Below, piece by piece: positions 17,974 to 26,563 of a DNA stretch of 64,000 nt (positions are counted from its first letter, which is position 1; each line of letters opens with the position of its first letter). Below the pieces are notes generated by a model, which was not told the origin of the DNA, did not search any database, and worked only from the letters and a program-made list of their open reading frames with translations. Source of the DNA: Epilithonimonas xixisoli. Its GTDB lineage: Bacteria > Bacteroidota > Bacteroidia > Flavobacteriales > Weeksellaceae. Position numbers and translations under genes: made by a program. The stretch is taken from the NCBI RefSeq assembly GCF_004365655.1, contig NZ_SOEO01000001.1, positions 558,001 to 622,000 on the forward strand. The letters run 5' to 3'.

Positions 17974-18618
17974 ATGACAGAACAAGAACTCAAAATATTA
18001 GCAAAAAACCTCGCAAATCCCGAAGGAGAAATTGGAAAAGACGTCGCCAAAATGATGAACGAAACCAATATTTCGATGACCAAAGAAACCATCAAAGCAT
18101 TGATTTTGACAGATAATGATAATGTTTTAGAAATCGGTCACGGCAACGCAGGACATTTGTTTTATCTTCTGGATTTTGCAGAAAATATCCAATACACAGG
18201 TTTAGAGATTTCCGAAACTATGAAATCCGAAGCCGAAAATATCAATCAAAAATATCTTTCTCAAGCCAAATTCCAATTGTACGACGGAAACAAAATCCCA
18301 TTTGAAAACGAAAGTTTCGACAAAGTGATGACGGTCAACACCATTTATTTCTGGCAAAATCCAGTAGAATTCTTCAACGAAATCTATCGAGTTCTCAAAA
18401 ATAATGGAAGTTTTGTCCTCACGTTTGCGAAAAAAAAATTTATGAAAACCTTGCCATTCACAACAGATTTCAAATTGTACAATTATGAAGATGTGGAACA
18501 ATTGATAGCACAAACCAACTTCAAAAGAATGATAAAATCAGACAAAGAAGAATTCATCCTCAGCAAAACAGGCGAACCCGTAAAAAGAGAATATAAAGTA
18601 TTGATAATCAAAAAATAA
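17974..18618 (+). CDS. Class I SAM-dependent methyltransferase
   Basis: The 214-residue soluble protein has the Rossmann motif I VLEIGHGNAGHLFYLL (near residue 50), with the acidic residue in YTGLEISETM closing motif II. NESFDKVMTVNTIYFWQNP is the post-motif region of the Methyltransf_11/25 group, followed by EIYRVLKNNGSFVL. The substrate is unknown. It lies between hmuV and hmuS in the same direction, so it may have a role in heme use or in tetrapyrrole or quinone methylation, but no residue supports a specific one. Confidence 0.8.
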   Translation: MTEQELKILAKNLANPEGEIGKDVAKMMNETNISMTKETIKALILTDNDNVLEIGHGNAGHLFYLLDFAENIQYTGLEISETMKSEAENINQKYLSQAKFQLYDGNKIPFENESFDKVMTVNTIYFWQNPVEFFNEIYRVLKNNGSFVLTFAKKKFMKTLPFTTDFKLYNYEDVEQLIAQTNFKRMIKSDKEEFILSKTGEPVKREYKVLIIKK

Positions 18619-18660
18619 CTACATTCAAATATAATATATCTTTCTTCTTTGTTGAGTTTT

Positions 18661-18730
18661 ACGCCTTTGCGAACCTTAAAAATATTTTCAGTAGAAGGAA
18701 AAAAATCTTAGCGCACTTTGCGTTCAAAAA
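18661..18730. repeat. CTTTGCGAACCTTA / GCGCACTTTGCGTT repeat, copy 1
   Basis: The two motifs CGCCTTTGCGAACCTTA and CTTAGCGCACTTTGCGTT occur about 35 bp apart and end 35 bp before the hmuS start. Related copies precede the TolC gene (23611-23875) and the RND pump gene (26459-26530). Confidence 0.55.
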
Positions 18731-18759
18731 AATTACTAAACAATCAAAAATAAATCAAT

Positions 18760-19782
18760 ATGAGTACATTAATTAGCGATTTAAAAACAAAATGGGAAGC
18801 TCTGAAAGCAGAAAATCCACATCTTAGAATTAGAAACGCCGCAGAACAATTGGGCGTAAGCGAAGCAGAATTGTTGCTAACCAACCTCGGAAACGGAACT
18901 ACAGTTTTGAATTCTAATTTTGCAGAACTTCTTCAGGAGATTGTAAAATTGGAAAAAGTAATGGCTTTGACACGCAATGACGAATGCGTTCACGAAAGAA
19001 AAGGCGTTTACCTGAATCCAGATTTCAGCAATCCACACGGACAAGTTTTTCTGGGCGAAGACATAGATTTGAGAATTTTCATCAACTCGTGGAAATTCGG
19101 TTTTTCTGTGGTAGAAGGTGATAGAAAAAGTTTCCAATTCTTCGGGAAAGACGGATTGGCGCTTCACAAAATCTATTTGACCAACAAAAGTAACGAAGCG
19201 GAATTTATTGCTTTAACAGAAAAATACAAAGCTCCCGAACAATCCTTGGAAATTGTAACAGAGCCGATTGCTCCAAAACCTGCGGAAAAACCAGATTCTG
19301 AGATTGATGTTGCTGGTTTCCAACAAGCTTGGAAAGATTTGAAAGACACGCACGATTTCTTTATGATGACGAAAAAATTCGGCGTTAGCAGAACTCAGGC
19401 TTTGAGATTGGCACCGGAAGGTTTCGCGCAGAAAATCGATAATTCTAAAGTGGTGAATGCGTTGGAAGATGCTTCTGAAAAACGAATTCCGATTATGGTT
19501 TTCGTTGGAAATCGTGGGATTATTCAGATTCATACGGGCGAAGTGAAAAAGGTGATGTGGCACGGGCCGTGGTTCAATGTGATGGATCCGGATTTCAATC
19601 TTCATCTTGATACAACTAAAATTGCTGAGACTTGGATTACGAAAAAACCAACGGAAGATGGCGAGGTTACTTCGCTAGAAATCTTCAACAAAGAAGGTGA
19701 TTTCATTGTTCAATTATTTGGAAAGAGAAAACCTGGAAATCCAGAACTTCAGGAGTGGAAAGACTTGGTTGCTGGATTATAA
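18760..19782 (+). CDS. hmuS: Hemin-degrading/heme-handling protein HmuS
   Basis: The 340-residue protein belongs to the HemS/ChuS/HmuS family of cytoplasmic heme-binding and heme-degrading proteins. Two tandem homologous halves are visible. The first starts at KTKWEALKAENPHLRIRNAAEQLGVSEAELL and the second at QQAWKDLKDTHDFFMMTKKFGVSRTQALRLA. Typical segments NRGIIQIHTGEVKKV and WFNVMDPDFNLHL are present; the latter lies near the family's heme pocket. It would release iron from heme imported by HmuTUV, encoded just upstream. No membrane segment or signal is present. Confidence 0.9.
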   Translation: MSTLISDLKTKWEALKAENPHLRIRNAAEQLGVSEAELLLTNLGNGTTVLNSNFAELLQEIVKLEKVMALTRNDECVHERKGVYLNPDFSNPHGQVFLGEDIDLRIFINSWKFGFSVVEGDRKSFQFFGKDGLALHKIYLTNKSNEAEFIALTEKYKAPEQSLEIVTEPIAPKPAEKPDSEIDVAGFQQAWKDLKDTHDFFMMTKKFGVSRTQALRLAPEGFAQKIDNSKVVNALEDASEKRIPIMVFVGNRGIIQIHTGEVKKVMWHGPWFNVMDPDFNLHLDTTKIAETWITKKPTEDGEVTSLEIFNKEGDFIVQLFGKRKPGNPELQEWKDLVAGL

Positions 19783-19807
19783 ATAAGAAATATAATTATT
19801 AAAAATG

Positions 19808-19850
19808 AAGTCGTTTTGAAGTTATAATTGACTTTAGAACGACTTTTGTA
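19808..19850 (+). terminator. Probable terminator after hmuS
   Basis: AAGTCGTT (19808-19815) pairs with AACGACTT (19838-19845), followed by TTGTATTT. The stem is short and the loop about 22 bases, so strength is moderate. It precedes the ChaN-like gene by only 12 bases. Confidence 0.5.
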
Positions 19851-19861
19851 TTTATTTGTCT

Positions 19862-20734
19862 ATGAAAAAGTTACTGTTGTTTATTTTAATAATAAATTTA
19901 AGTTTATTAAATGCACAAAATTTTGATGTGTTCAAATTTTATAACAAGAAATCCAAGGAAGTTGGCTCAAAAGATTTAATCAAAGAATTATCAAATTATG
20001 ATGTCATTTTGATTGGCGAACATCACGATAATTCCATCAATCATTGGCTTCAAAAAAGAATCACGGAAGCTATTTTTGATAAGAAAAATGGACAGATTAT
20101 TCTCGGAGCAGAAATGTTCGAACGTGACAATCAACAAGCTTTAAACTCTTACTTAGAAGGAAAAATTGAGCCTAAAAATCTGAAAGATTCAGTCAGACTT
20201 TGGAAAAATTATGAAACAGATTACAGGCCTTTGGTAGATTTTGCAAAAACCAAAAAATTGAATTTCATTGCCACAAATGTTCCAAGAAAATATGCTTCCC
20301 AAACTTCAAAACAAGGAATCAAAACTTTGAATGAATTACCGGAAAATGAAAAGAAATTCATCGCCAAATTACCAATCGAAGTCACATTAGAAACGCCAGG
20401 CTACAAAGAAATGAAATCCTTGATGGGCGACCACGTGGACGAATTAAAATTGATGAATTTCATCTCCGCACAAGCCATCAAAGACGCAACAATGGCAGAA
20501 TCTATTTTTGAAAATCTACAGGCTGGAAAGACTTTCATCCATTACAACGGCGATTATCACAGCAAGCAATACGGCGGAATCTATTGGTATTTGAAAAAGA
20601 AAAACCCGAATCTGAAAATCGCAGTCATCTCTGTTTTCGAATCTGAAAAACCTAAGTTGGTTTTACCTGAAAAAGACTTTATCCCAACGGAATTCAATCT
20701 TGTGATTCCGAGTGATATGACGAAGACTTATTAG
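19862..20734 (+). CDS. ChaN-family heme-regulated (lipo)protein
   Basis: The 290-residue protein matches the ChaN/DUF399 family, iron-regulated proteins that bind stacked hemes. Key stretches are YDVILIGEHHDNSINHWLQKR near residue 45 and FIHYNGDYHSKQYGG near 218. The N-terminus MKKLLLFILIINLSLLNAQ is a Sec signal without a clear lipobox Cys. I choose the ATG at 19862 over a TTG two codons upstream. It is the last gene of the heme cluster in this direction and may store or transfer heme in the periplasm. Confidence 0.8.
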   Translation: MKKLLLFILIINLSLLNAQNFDVFKFYNKKSKEVGSKDLIKELSNYDVILIGEHHDNSINHWLQKRITEAIFDKKNGQIILGAEMFERDNQQALNSYLEGKIEPKNLKDSVRLWKNYETDYRPLVDFAKTKKLNFIATNVPRKYASQTSKQGIKTLNELPENEKKFIAKLPIEVTLETPGYKEMKSLMGDHVDELKLMNFISAQAIKDATMAESIFENLQAGKTFIHYNGDYHSKQYGGIYWYLKKKNPNLKIAVISVFESEKPKLVLPEKDFIPTEFNLVIPSDMTKTY

Positions 20735-20757
20735 ATTTTAAGTGTTTTAATATTAAC

Positions 20758-21267
20758 TTAATAATTTGTTTTTTTATTAAAATTCATTAAATATAATTCT
20801 GTTAATTCTTTCTCTTCAAAATTTTCAACATCTTGACGATTGTAAAAAATTACATCCAAATTTGAAAAAAATAAATAACCCATTTTAAAATATTTATTTC
20901 CTAGACTTAAAATTTTAATTTTTGTAGGATTGTAATCTATTTTTTTTAATTCCTTTTCAATATTAATTCTTTGTTTTGTAGTAATATCTGTTGTCCATTT
21001 TTCATTACCCTTGTTATTTATCTTTATAGAAATTATTGCAATTAGGTTTTCATTCTTATTTAAAATTGTTACAACTTTTTCAAGCTCAGGAATGATGTTT
21101 TTGTCCAGTCGAACCATATTGTTCCAATTATAATTGAAGTCCAACTTATAATTTTTATTCAATTCAAAATTATCTATTTGATTTAATGAAATTTGATTTT
21201 GGCCAAAGTAAAAAATATGAATAAAGAAAACAAAGCCTAGAATCAAATTTCTATACAAATTTTTCAT
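20758..21267 (-). CDS. Hypothetical exported protein, weakly OmpA-like
   Basis: The 169-residue protein has a probable signal peptide (residues 1-22). Its pattern around 60-115 (PELEKVVTILNKNENLIAII, then KQRINIEKELKKI) echoes the OmpA peptidoglycan-binding domain but lacks the usual Asp/Arg pair in clear form. The gene is noticeably more A+T-rich than its neighbours, which could mean recent acquisition or relaxed selection. It stands alone on the minus strand between the ChaN-like gene and the two-component system. Function unknown. Confidence 0.6.
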   Translation of the reverse strand: MKNLYRNLILGFVFFIHIFYFGQNQISLNQIDNFELNKNYKLDFNYNWNNMVRLDKNIIPELEKVVTILNKNENLIAIISIKINNKGNEKWTTDITTKQRINIEKELKKIDYNPTKIKILSLGNKYFKMGYLFFSNLDVIFYNRQDVENFEEKELTELYLMNFNKKTNY

Positions 21268-21363
21268 AAAGATTGATTTTTAATTAGATAAAAATAATAT
21301 TTTAAAATCAATTATAATTCTCCCAATTTACTTTTCCCCATATTTGTAAAAAATTCTCAATAA

Positions 21364-22041
21364 ATGCAGGCATTACTTTTAGAGGACGATGCTGTTCTAT
21401 CTTCAGAAATTGCACTTTTTCTGGAATCAAAATCGATAAAAACAGACAAAGCAGAAGACGGCGAAGTTTTCCTGAACCAATTTACAGGTAAAGATTACGA
21501 TATTTTTTTGCTGGATATCAACGTTCCGAAAATCAACGGTTTGGAGATTTGCAAAACCATCCGAGAAACCAATTCCGAAACGCCAATCATCATTATTTCT
21601 GCTTACGACGGCATCGAAGAAAAGAAAGAAGCCTTTCTTCAAGCGGCCGATGATTATCTGGTAAAACCATTTTTGTTAGAAGAATTATTGCTGAGAATCA
21701 ATTCTCAAATGCGCCGACGAACGCCGAAATCCGACGAAGTAGAAAAAATTGTAATAGAAGATTTGGAGATTTTCCCGGAAGACAGCAAGGTTTTCCGCTC
21801 CGGCGAAGAAATCAGTTTGACGGTGAAGGAATTTCAGTTGTTGGTTTTATTGGCAAGAGCCAACGGACGAACGCTTTCCAAACAATATATTTCCGATGAA
21901 GTCTGGAAAAACCAATTCCAATCGACAAATAATGCCATCGAAGTTTACATCAATTTCCTTCGCAAAAAAATCGATAAAAACTTCAAAAACAAACTCATCC
22001 ACACAAGACCAGGCTTCGGATATTACCTAAGTCCGCTATAA
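21364..22041 (+). CDS. OmpR/CusR-type response regulator
   Basis: The 225-residue DNA-binding regulator has a receiver domain with the acidic pair near residue 8, phospho-acceptor Asp in FLLDINVPKINGL (about 52), the conserved Ser/Thr in IIISAYD, and Lys in DDYLVKPF (about 103). A winged-helix Trans_reg_C domain fills the C-terminal half (LTVKEFQLLVLLARANGRTLSK). It should be phosphorylated by the histidine kinase encoded 42 bp downstream. The adjacent TolC-adaptor-RND genes are the likely targets, which suggests metal sensing. Confidence 0.9.
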   Translation: MQALLLEDDAVLSSEIALFLESKSIKTDKAEDGEVFLNQFTGKDYDIFLLDINVPKINGLEICKTIRETNSETPIIIISAYDGIEEKKEAFLQAADDYLVKPFLLEELLLRINSQMRRRTPKSDEVEKIVIEDLEIFPEDSKVFRSGEEISLTVKEFQLLVLLARANGRTLSKQYISDEVWKNQFQSTNNAIEVYINFLRKKIDKNFKNKLIHTRPGFGYYLSPL

Positions 22042-22044
22042 AAA

Positions 22045-22079
22045 ATCTAACTTCTAAAATCTAATCTCTAACTTCTATT
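22045..22079. repeat. 7-bp-period array between response regulator and kinase genes
   Basis: Five consecutive heptamers ATCTAAC, TTCTAAA, ATCTAAT, CTCTAAC, TTCTATT share the core TCTAA. The array is exactly 35 bp and fills the spacer almost completely. Confidence 0.8.
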
Positions 22080-22083
22080 TAAA

Positions 22084-23448
22084 ATGTCTCTAAAACGCAG
22101 AATCGCACTCAGTCTCAGCCTTGCATTTTCCTTGATTTTCGGGATTATGATGTTTGTTGTTTATTTTTCTTTTAAAGATTTTAGAAGAGACGAATTTAAG
22201 TTGCGTTTCCAGAAGCGATTGGTTTTTACGGTGAATTTTATCGAGAAATCCAGAGATTTTGAAAAAGAAGCACCTATTTTCTTTGACGAGAATTCCGACA
22301 ATGTTTTGTTGAATGAGAATATTATTATTTTTAATAATGATAAAAAGCTGATTTACAGTACTTTGAAAGATAAGAATATCACTTGGGACAAATTACTATT
22401 AGAAAAATTAGACAAAGAGAAAACCGTATATAACGAACATTCGGCTCCAGAAATTTACGCTGCACTTAGAAATATCAATGGCGAAAATTACTACATTCTA
22501 ACTAGCGCTCAAGATGTTACGGGGCAATCCAAACTTGACTTTTTGAAGTATATGTTGATTTTTTCCTACGTTGTCAGCATTATCTTGATTTGGTTTTTCA
22601 GTTATTACATCGTCTCCAAACTGCTGAAACCGCTGGAGATTCTAAAATCCGATATATCAGAAATCAGTGTTCATAAGCTCACAACGCCTGTCGAAATCAA
22701 AAATCCAAAAGACGAAATTGGAGTTCTGGCAACATCATTTAATTTGATGACTAACCGTTTGAACGATGTCTTCCAGTCGCAGAAAGATTTCAATTCCAGC
22801 GCGGCGCACGAGATGCGAACACCACTTACGAGGATGACTTTTCAGCTGGAAAATTTGATTCAGTTGGAAAATCATTCGCCTAAAACCAAAATCACTTTAC
22901 AACAGATGTTGCAAGATGTACATCAGTTGTCGGACCTCACAAAATCACTACTTTTATTATCGAAATTCGATAAAGAAGGCATCGCCAGCGTTTACGAAGA
23001 AGTGAGGATAGATGAAGTGGTTTTTGACGCTTTCGAAACCGTTCACCGCAATTTCCCCGATTTCAAAATGGATTTCCAAATTGATGAAGAAAGCGTGGAA
23101 GATTCAATCTTGACAGTGAAAGGCGTGAAGTCACTTCTCGAGATTACCTTCATCAATTTGTTCAAAAATGCCGCTTTATATTCAGACAATCAAGAAGTTG
23201 ATATTTCCATCAAGGAAACCGATTTCAGAATTCTTGTGAGCATTGTTTCAAAAGGCACCATCATCCCGATTTCCGAGAGAGAAAAACTCTTCGAAGCCTT
23301 TATGCGAGGCAGTAATTCTCAAAATACAACAGGCTCTGGACTTGGTTTGCGCATCGTAAAACGCATTTTGGAATATCACAAAGCTGAGATTTCCTACAAC
23401 TCGCTTTCGGAGAATGAGAATCTTTTCACGGTGATTTTTAACAAATAA
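22084..23448 (+). CDS. Sensor histidine kinase
   Basis: The 454-residue membrane kinase has a first transmembrane helix at about residues 9-30, a short periplasmic sensor region to about 155, and a second helix at about 158-180. HAMP follows, then the H-box AAHEMRTPLTRM (near residue 240), N-box FINLFKNAALYS, and G-box GSGLGLRIVKR. It should autophosphorylate and pass phosphate to the regulator at 21364. The ligand is not visible in sequence; the adjacent heavy-metal RND pump suggests Cu, Ag, Zn or a related ion. Normal length. Confidence 0.9.
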   Translation: MSLKRRIALSLSLAFSLIFGIMMFVVYFSFKDFRRDEFKLRFQKRLVFTVNFIEKSRDFEKEAPIFFDENSDNVLLNENIIIFNNDKKLIYSTLKDKNITWDKLLLEKLDKEKTVYNEHSAPEIYAALRNINGENYYILTSAQDVTGQSKLDFLKYMLIFSYVVSIILIWFFSYYIVSKLLKPLEILKSDISEISVHKLTTPVEIKNPKDEIGVLATSFNLMTNRLNDVFQSQKDFNSSAAHEMRTPLTRMTFQLENLIQLENHSPKTKITLQQMLQDVHQLSDLTKSLLLLSKFDKEGIASVYEEVRIDEVVFDAFETVHRNFPDFKMDFQIDEESVEDSILTVKGVKSLLEITFINLFKNAALYSDNQEVDISIKETDFRILVSIVSKGTIIPISEREKLFEAFMRGSNSQNTTGSGLGLRIVKRILEYHKAEISYNSLSENENLFTVIFNK

Positions 23449-23457
23449 AATTTTAAT

Positions 23458-23545
23458 TTGGGTAGCTATTCCGCCTTCCACTCCCGCTATTTTTGCCCAC
23501 GCTTTTCCAGCCACAAAAAATGAGCTCCGTTCAAGTCGGGCTACA
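23458..23545 (+). repeat. Dispersed intergenic hairpin repeat, family A, copy 2
   Basis: It begins TTGGGTAGCTATTCCGCCTTCCACTCCCGC and contains AAAAAATGAGCTCCGTTCAAGTCGGGCT. Its reverse complement matches 41491-41555 closely, including a shared GTGGCTGGAAAAGCG block. It starts 9 bp after the kinase stop and may act as its 3' end. Confidence 0.7.
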
Positions 23546-23610
23546 GCTTCGCAAAGTCGAACATTTTTCTACCAATCAAACTTTTCCCAAACAATTGAAA
23601 CCTGCAACAA

Positions 23611-23875
23611 TCTAAAATCTTAGCTGAGCGAAGCGCCTTTGCGAACCTTAGAGAATGTTAAAAAAAATAGTAAAACCACATAGACGCATAGAAAAGTGTA
23701 AAATTCAAGCTTAAAAAGATAAAATAGAATTAAAACACAATGCTATTTTATCTTAAATCTAAATTGAACTATGTGCCTATGTGGTTAATAAAACTTTTCA
23801 ATGTAAATTTATCACAGGCTCTAAAATATTTTCAATAATTTCAAAAAAATCTTTGCGCACTTTGCGTTTATAATC
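23611..23875. repeat. Composite repeat region before the TolC gene
   Basis: Most of the 508-bp gap between the kinase and TolC genes is repeat-derived. It has GCGCCTTTGCGAACCTTA near 23629, then an inverted pair AACCACATAGACGCATAG (23674-23691) and CTATGTGCCTATGTGGTT (23769-23786). An inner AAGATAAAATAG/CTATTTTATCTT pair follows, and finally AATCTTTGCGCACTTTGCGTT (about 23850-23870). No open frame is convincing here. Confidence 0.6.
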
Positions 23876-23956
23876 ACAATTAAGTTTTTTTTAAGCCACA
23901 TTTAAGTCTGTTTTAATCTCGTAAAACCACCTTTGCATCACCAAAACGAGATAAGA

Positions 23957-25204
23957 ATGAACAAAATAACAACGCTGGTGTTATCCGTTTCGGCATTTGT
24001 CTGTCTATCCGGACAGCAACAGATGTCTCTTCAGGATTGCGAATTAGCATTTCAAAAAAACAACCTCCAGCTTCTTGCCGCGCAGTACAATATCAATATG
24101 GCAGACGCCGATATTATTCAGGCAAAAATCTGGGAACTTCCACAAATCGAAGGTTATGTGAATGCTGTTAATCCTCAGGACAAAAGAGTTTTTGATGTCG
24201 GAAGAGCAAAAGGTGTGGAGATTACGCAATTGATTTATCTGGGCGGGAAAAAGAAAAACGAAATCCAATTCGCCAAGTCGAACAAGGAATTATCGCAATT
24301 GCAATTCAGTCAATTGTTGGTGGATTTGAAAACCGAATTGAGACAGACTTATTACAATCTGATTTACGAGCAAAAGAAGCGAACGAGCATAGAAAATCAA
24401 TTGAAGTATATGAATGATCTTTTGTCTGCTTACAAAACTCAGGTGGACAAAGGTAATATTTCGCTTAAAGATTATGTGCGTCTTCAAAGTATTGTCATTC
24501 AGTTGAATAACGATAAAATTGAAATCAATAATAATATTTTGGCTTTCCAGCAAAAGATGAAAGTTTTGACAGGAACTTCGGAAAGTATTTCGCCAGAATT
24601 GTCAAAAGCTGAGGAAAACGAATTGCTGGTTGCCCAACCTTTTGGAGACCAAGAAATTCTTAAAGAAAAAGCGTTGGCGAACAACGCAGACTATCTTTAT
24701 AATTTGAAATTGATTGATAACAGCAAGCTCTACGCACAATGGCAAAAATCGCTCAACACGCCAGATTTGAATCTCGGAGCGGAATATGACCAAGCTTCCG
24801 GAACTTTCAACAATGAAATCAATCTGAAAATCGGAATTCCAATCCCGCTTTGGAAAGTGAACAAGGGAAATGTAGAAAGAGCAAAATACGCCATTCAACA
24901 AAACGAAAAGAATTTAGAATATCAAAAACTGAATCTCGAAACTCAGGTAGAATCGGCTTATCAAACTTGGAAAAATCAATACGATCAATATTTTGAATTA
25001 AAACCTGTTGATAGCGAAAACCTGAACACAGTTTACAACGGAATCCTGAAAAACTTCCGAAGCGGAAATATCAGTCTGATGGATTTTACCGACTTCCTGG
25101 AAAGCTACAGACAAACCGTTTTGCAGATCTACGAGATGAAAAAGCAGATTATGATCTCTGCAGAGGAAATCAATCAATTAGTACAAACCAAAATCTTTTA
25201 TTAA
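23957..25204 (+). CDS. TolC-family outer-membrane efflux protein
   Basis: The 415-residue protein is the outer-membrane channel of the efflux system encoded here. It has a signal peptide (MNKITTLVLSVSAFVCLSG) and two OEP repeats. The helical hairpins include LKTELRQTYYNLIYEQKKR and, in the second half, LNLETQVESAYQTWKNQYDQY, then FRSGNISLMDFTDFLESY. I use the ATG at 23957; a TTG 8 codons upstream is not needed. It is followed after 4 bp by the adaptor gene, so the two are co-transcribed. Confidence 0.9.
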   Translation: MNKITTLVLSVSAFVCLSGQQQMSLQDCELAFQKNNLQLLAAQYNINMADADIIQAKIWELPQIEGYVNAVNPQDKRVFDVGRAKGVEITQLIYLGGKKKNEIQFAKSNKELSQLQFSQLLVDLKTELRQTYYNLIYEQKKRTSIENQLKYMNDLLSAYKTQVDKGNISLKDYVRLQSIVIQLNNDKIEINNNILAFQQKMKVLTGTSESISPELSKAEENELLVAQPFGDQEILKEKALANNADYLYNLKLIDNSKLYAQWQKSLNTPDLNLGAEYDQASGTFNNEINLKIGIPIPLWKVNKGNVERAKYAIQQNEKNLEYQKLNLETQVESAYQTWKNQYDQYFELKPVDSENLNTVYNGILKNFRSGNISLMDFTDFLESYRQTVLQIYEMKKQIMISAEEINQLVQTKIFY

Positions 25205-25208
25205 TAAA

Positions 25209-26288
25209 ATGAAAAATATTATACCAATTATTCTGGCTATTAGCTTGTTTTCCTGTTCAAAAAAGGAAGAAGTAGTAAAGGAAGAAGCCAAAGGTTTTGA
25301 GTTGAGCCAAACAATGCTGAAATCTACAACCTTCGCAAAAGTGGAGAAAAAATTCATCGAGGATGAGTTTAGTTTCTACGGAAAAATATCGGCGGACAAA
25401 AATACGTACATCGATATTTTCCCTTTGGTTGGTGGAAATGTTCTCAGTGTGAATGTTGAATTAGGAGATTACGTGACGAAAGGTCAAGTCTTGGCAACGA
25501 TTAGAAGTACAGAATTGGCGGAAGTTCAAAAAGATGTCAGCGATGCGAAAACCGATTTGCGTGTTGCGGAAAACAACCTGCGTGTGGCCAAAGAAATGTT
25601 CGATGGAAAACTGAACACCGAAAAAGACATCAAAGAAGCACAAGCAGACGTACAAAAAGCGAAAGATGCTTTGCACAGGTCCAATGCGGTAAGCACGGTT
25701 TATAATATCAAAAAAGGAAATATATACAGTGTGATTTCGCCAATCAACGGCTACATCGTTCATAAAGATATCAACAAAGATATGGAACTCCGAAGCGACC
25801 GAAGCGAAAATATCTTCGATGTTGCGAATACCAAAAACGTTTGGGCAATTATGAACGTCAACGAGGCTGATATTGATAAAATCAACCTTGGAATGAAAGC
25901 TCAGGTTTCCACATTGTCTTATCCCGACAAAGTTTTCTATGGTAAGATTGATAAAATCTTCAAAATCATCGACCCAGCAACCAACGCAATGCAGGCGAGG
26001 GTAGTTTTGGATAATACACAAGGTTTGTTGATTCCAGAAAGCAAGGCAACCATCCGAGTTTCGTCCGCAGAAAATGAAACCGCTTTGGCAATCCCGTCCA
26101 GCGCAGTGATTTTTGATGACAATCGATATTTCGTTGTGGCTTATAAATCTCAGACTGACATCAAAGTCAAAGAAATCAAAATCCTGAAACAAAACTCAGA
26201 GACAACTTACGTAACAGAAGGCGTTTCCGAAGGAGAAACGGTTGTGACCAACAATCAATTATTGATTTACCGTTCTTTGAATAATTAA
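25209..26288 (+). CDS. RND efflux periplasmic adaptor (CusB/CzcB type)
   Basis: The 359-residue membrane-fusion protein has a lipoprotein signal (ISLFSCSKKEE, Cys near residue 16). A barrel-sandwich lipoyl-like half (NVELGDYVTKGQVLATIRSTELAEVQ) follows, then a helical hairpin (about 100-150) and the second lipoyl half (YSVISPINGYIVHKDI). A beta-barrel region completes it (VWAIMNVNEADIDKINLGMKA). It links the inner-membrane pump to TolC. No Met- or His-rich metal-binding N-terminus is seen. It lies 4 bp after the TolC gene and 275 bp before the pump gene, with repeats between. Confidence 0.9.
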   Translation: MKNIIPIILAISLFSCSKKEEVVKEEAKGFELSQTMLKSTTFAKVEKKFIEDEFSFYGKISADKNTYIDIFPLVGGNVLSVNVELGDYVTKGQVLATIRSTELAEVQKDVSDAKTDLRVAENNLRVAKEMFDGKLNTEKDIKEAQADVQKAKDALHRSNAVSTVYNIKKGNIYSVISPINGYIVHKDINKDMELRSDRSENIFDVANTKNVWAIMNVNEADIDKINLGMKAQVSTLSYPDKVFYGKIDKIFKIIDPATNAMQARVVLDNTQGLLIPESKATIRVSSAENETALAIPSSAVIFDDNRYFVVAYKSQTDIKVKEIKILKQNSETTYVTEGVSEGETVVTNNQLLIYRSLNN

Positions 26289-26316
26289 AAATCCTCAAAA
26301 TTGTTAAATCAATAGG

Positions 26317-26435
26317 AATGGGCTTCAGCCCGTTTATCACAACAATAATTCGAGTTGGCTTTAGCCAAAACTTAATTAAAATTAGGCTAAAGCCGAATTC
26401 CACTTTTGATTTTATCATCGGGCTAAAGCCCGACG
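26317..26435. repeat. Cluster of GGCTTTAGCC palindromes
   Basis: Four related palindromic units occur within 120 bp: GGGCTTCAGCCC (26320-26331), TTGGCTTTAGCCAA (26355-26368), TAGGCTAAAGCCGA (about 26383) and TCGGGCTAAAGCCCGA (26418-26433). They can fold on themselves or pair with each other. They separate the adaptor and pump genes. Confidence 0.75.
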
Positions 26436-26458
26436 CAATTTATGTTTTACAAATTTGC

Positions 26459-26530
26459 TAAGTTTTACGGCTTTGCGAACTTAAACAACACATAGTATGT
26501 CAAAAAAGACTTTGCGGACTTTGCGTTAAA
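26459..26530. repeat. CTTTGCGAACTTA / GCGGACTTTGCGTT repeat, copy 3
   Basis: GGCTTTGCGAACTTAAAC is followed by GACTTTGCGGACTTTGCGTTAAAAATG, ending 36 bp before the RND pump start. The order and spacing match the copy before hmuS. Confidence 0.6.
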
Positions 26531-26563
26531 AATGAATTGCAATAAACTCATAAAACAAAAAAT

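Noticed and set aside
25461-26192. Long minus-strand frame (243 codons) opposite the adaptor gene
   Set aside because: Its composition (rich in Phe, Asp, Ile, Cys) is that of an antisense shadow of the CusB-like gene; no family or start signal.
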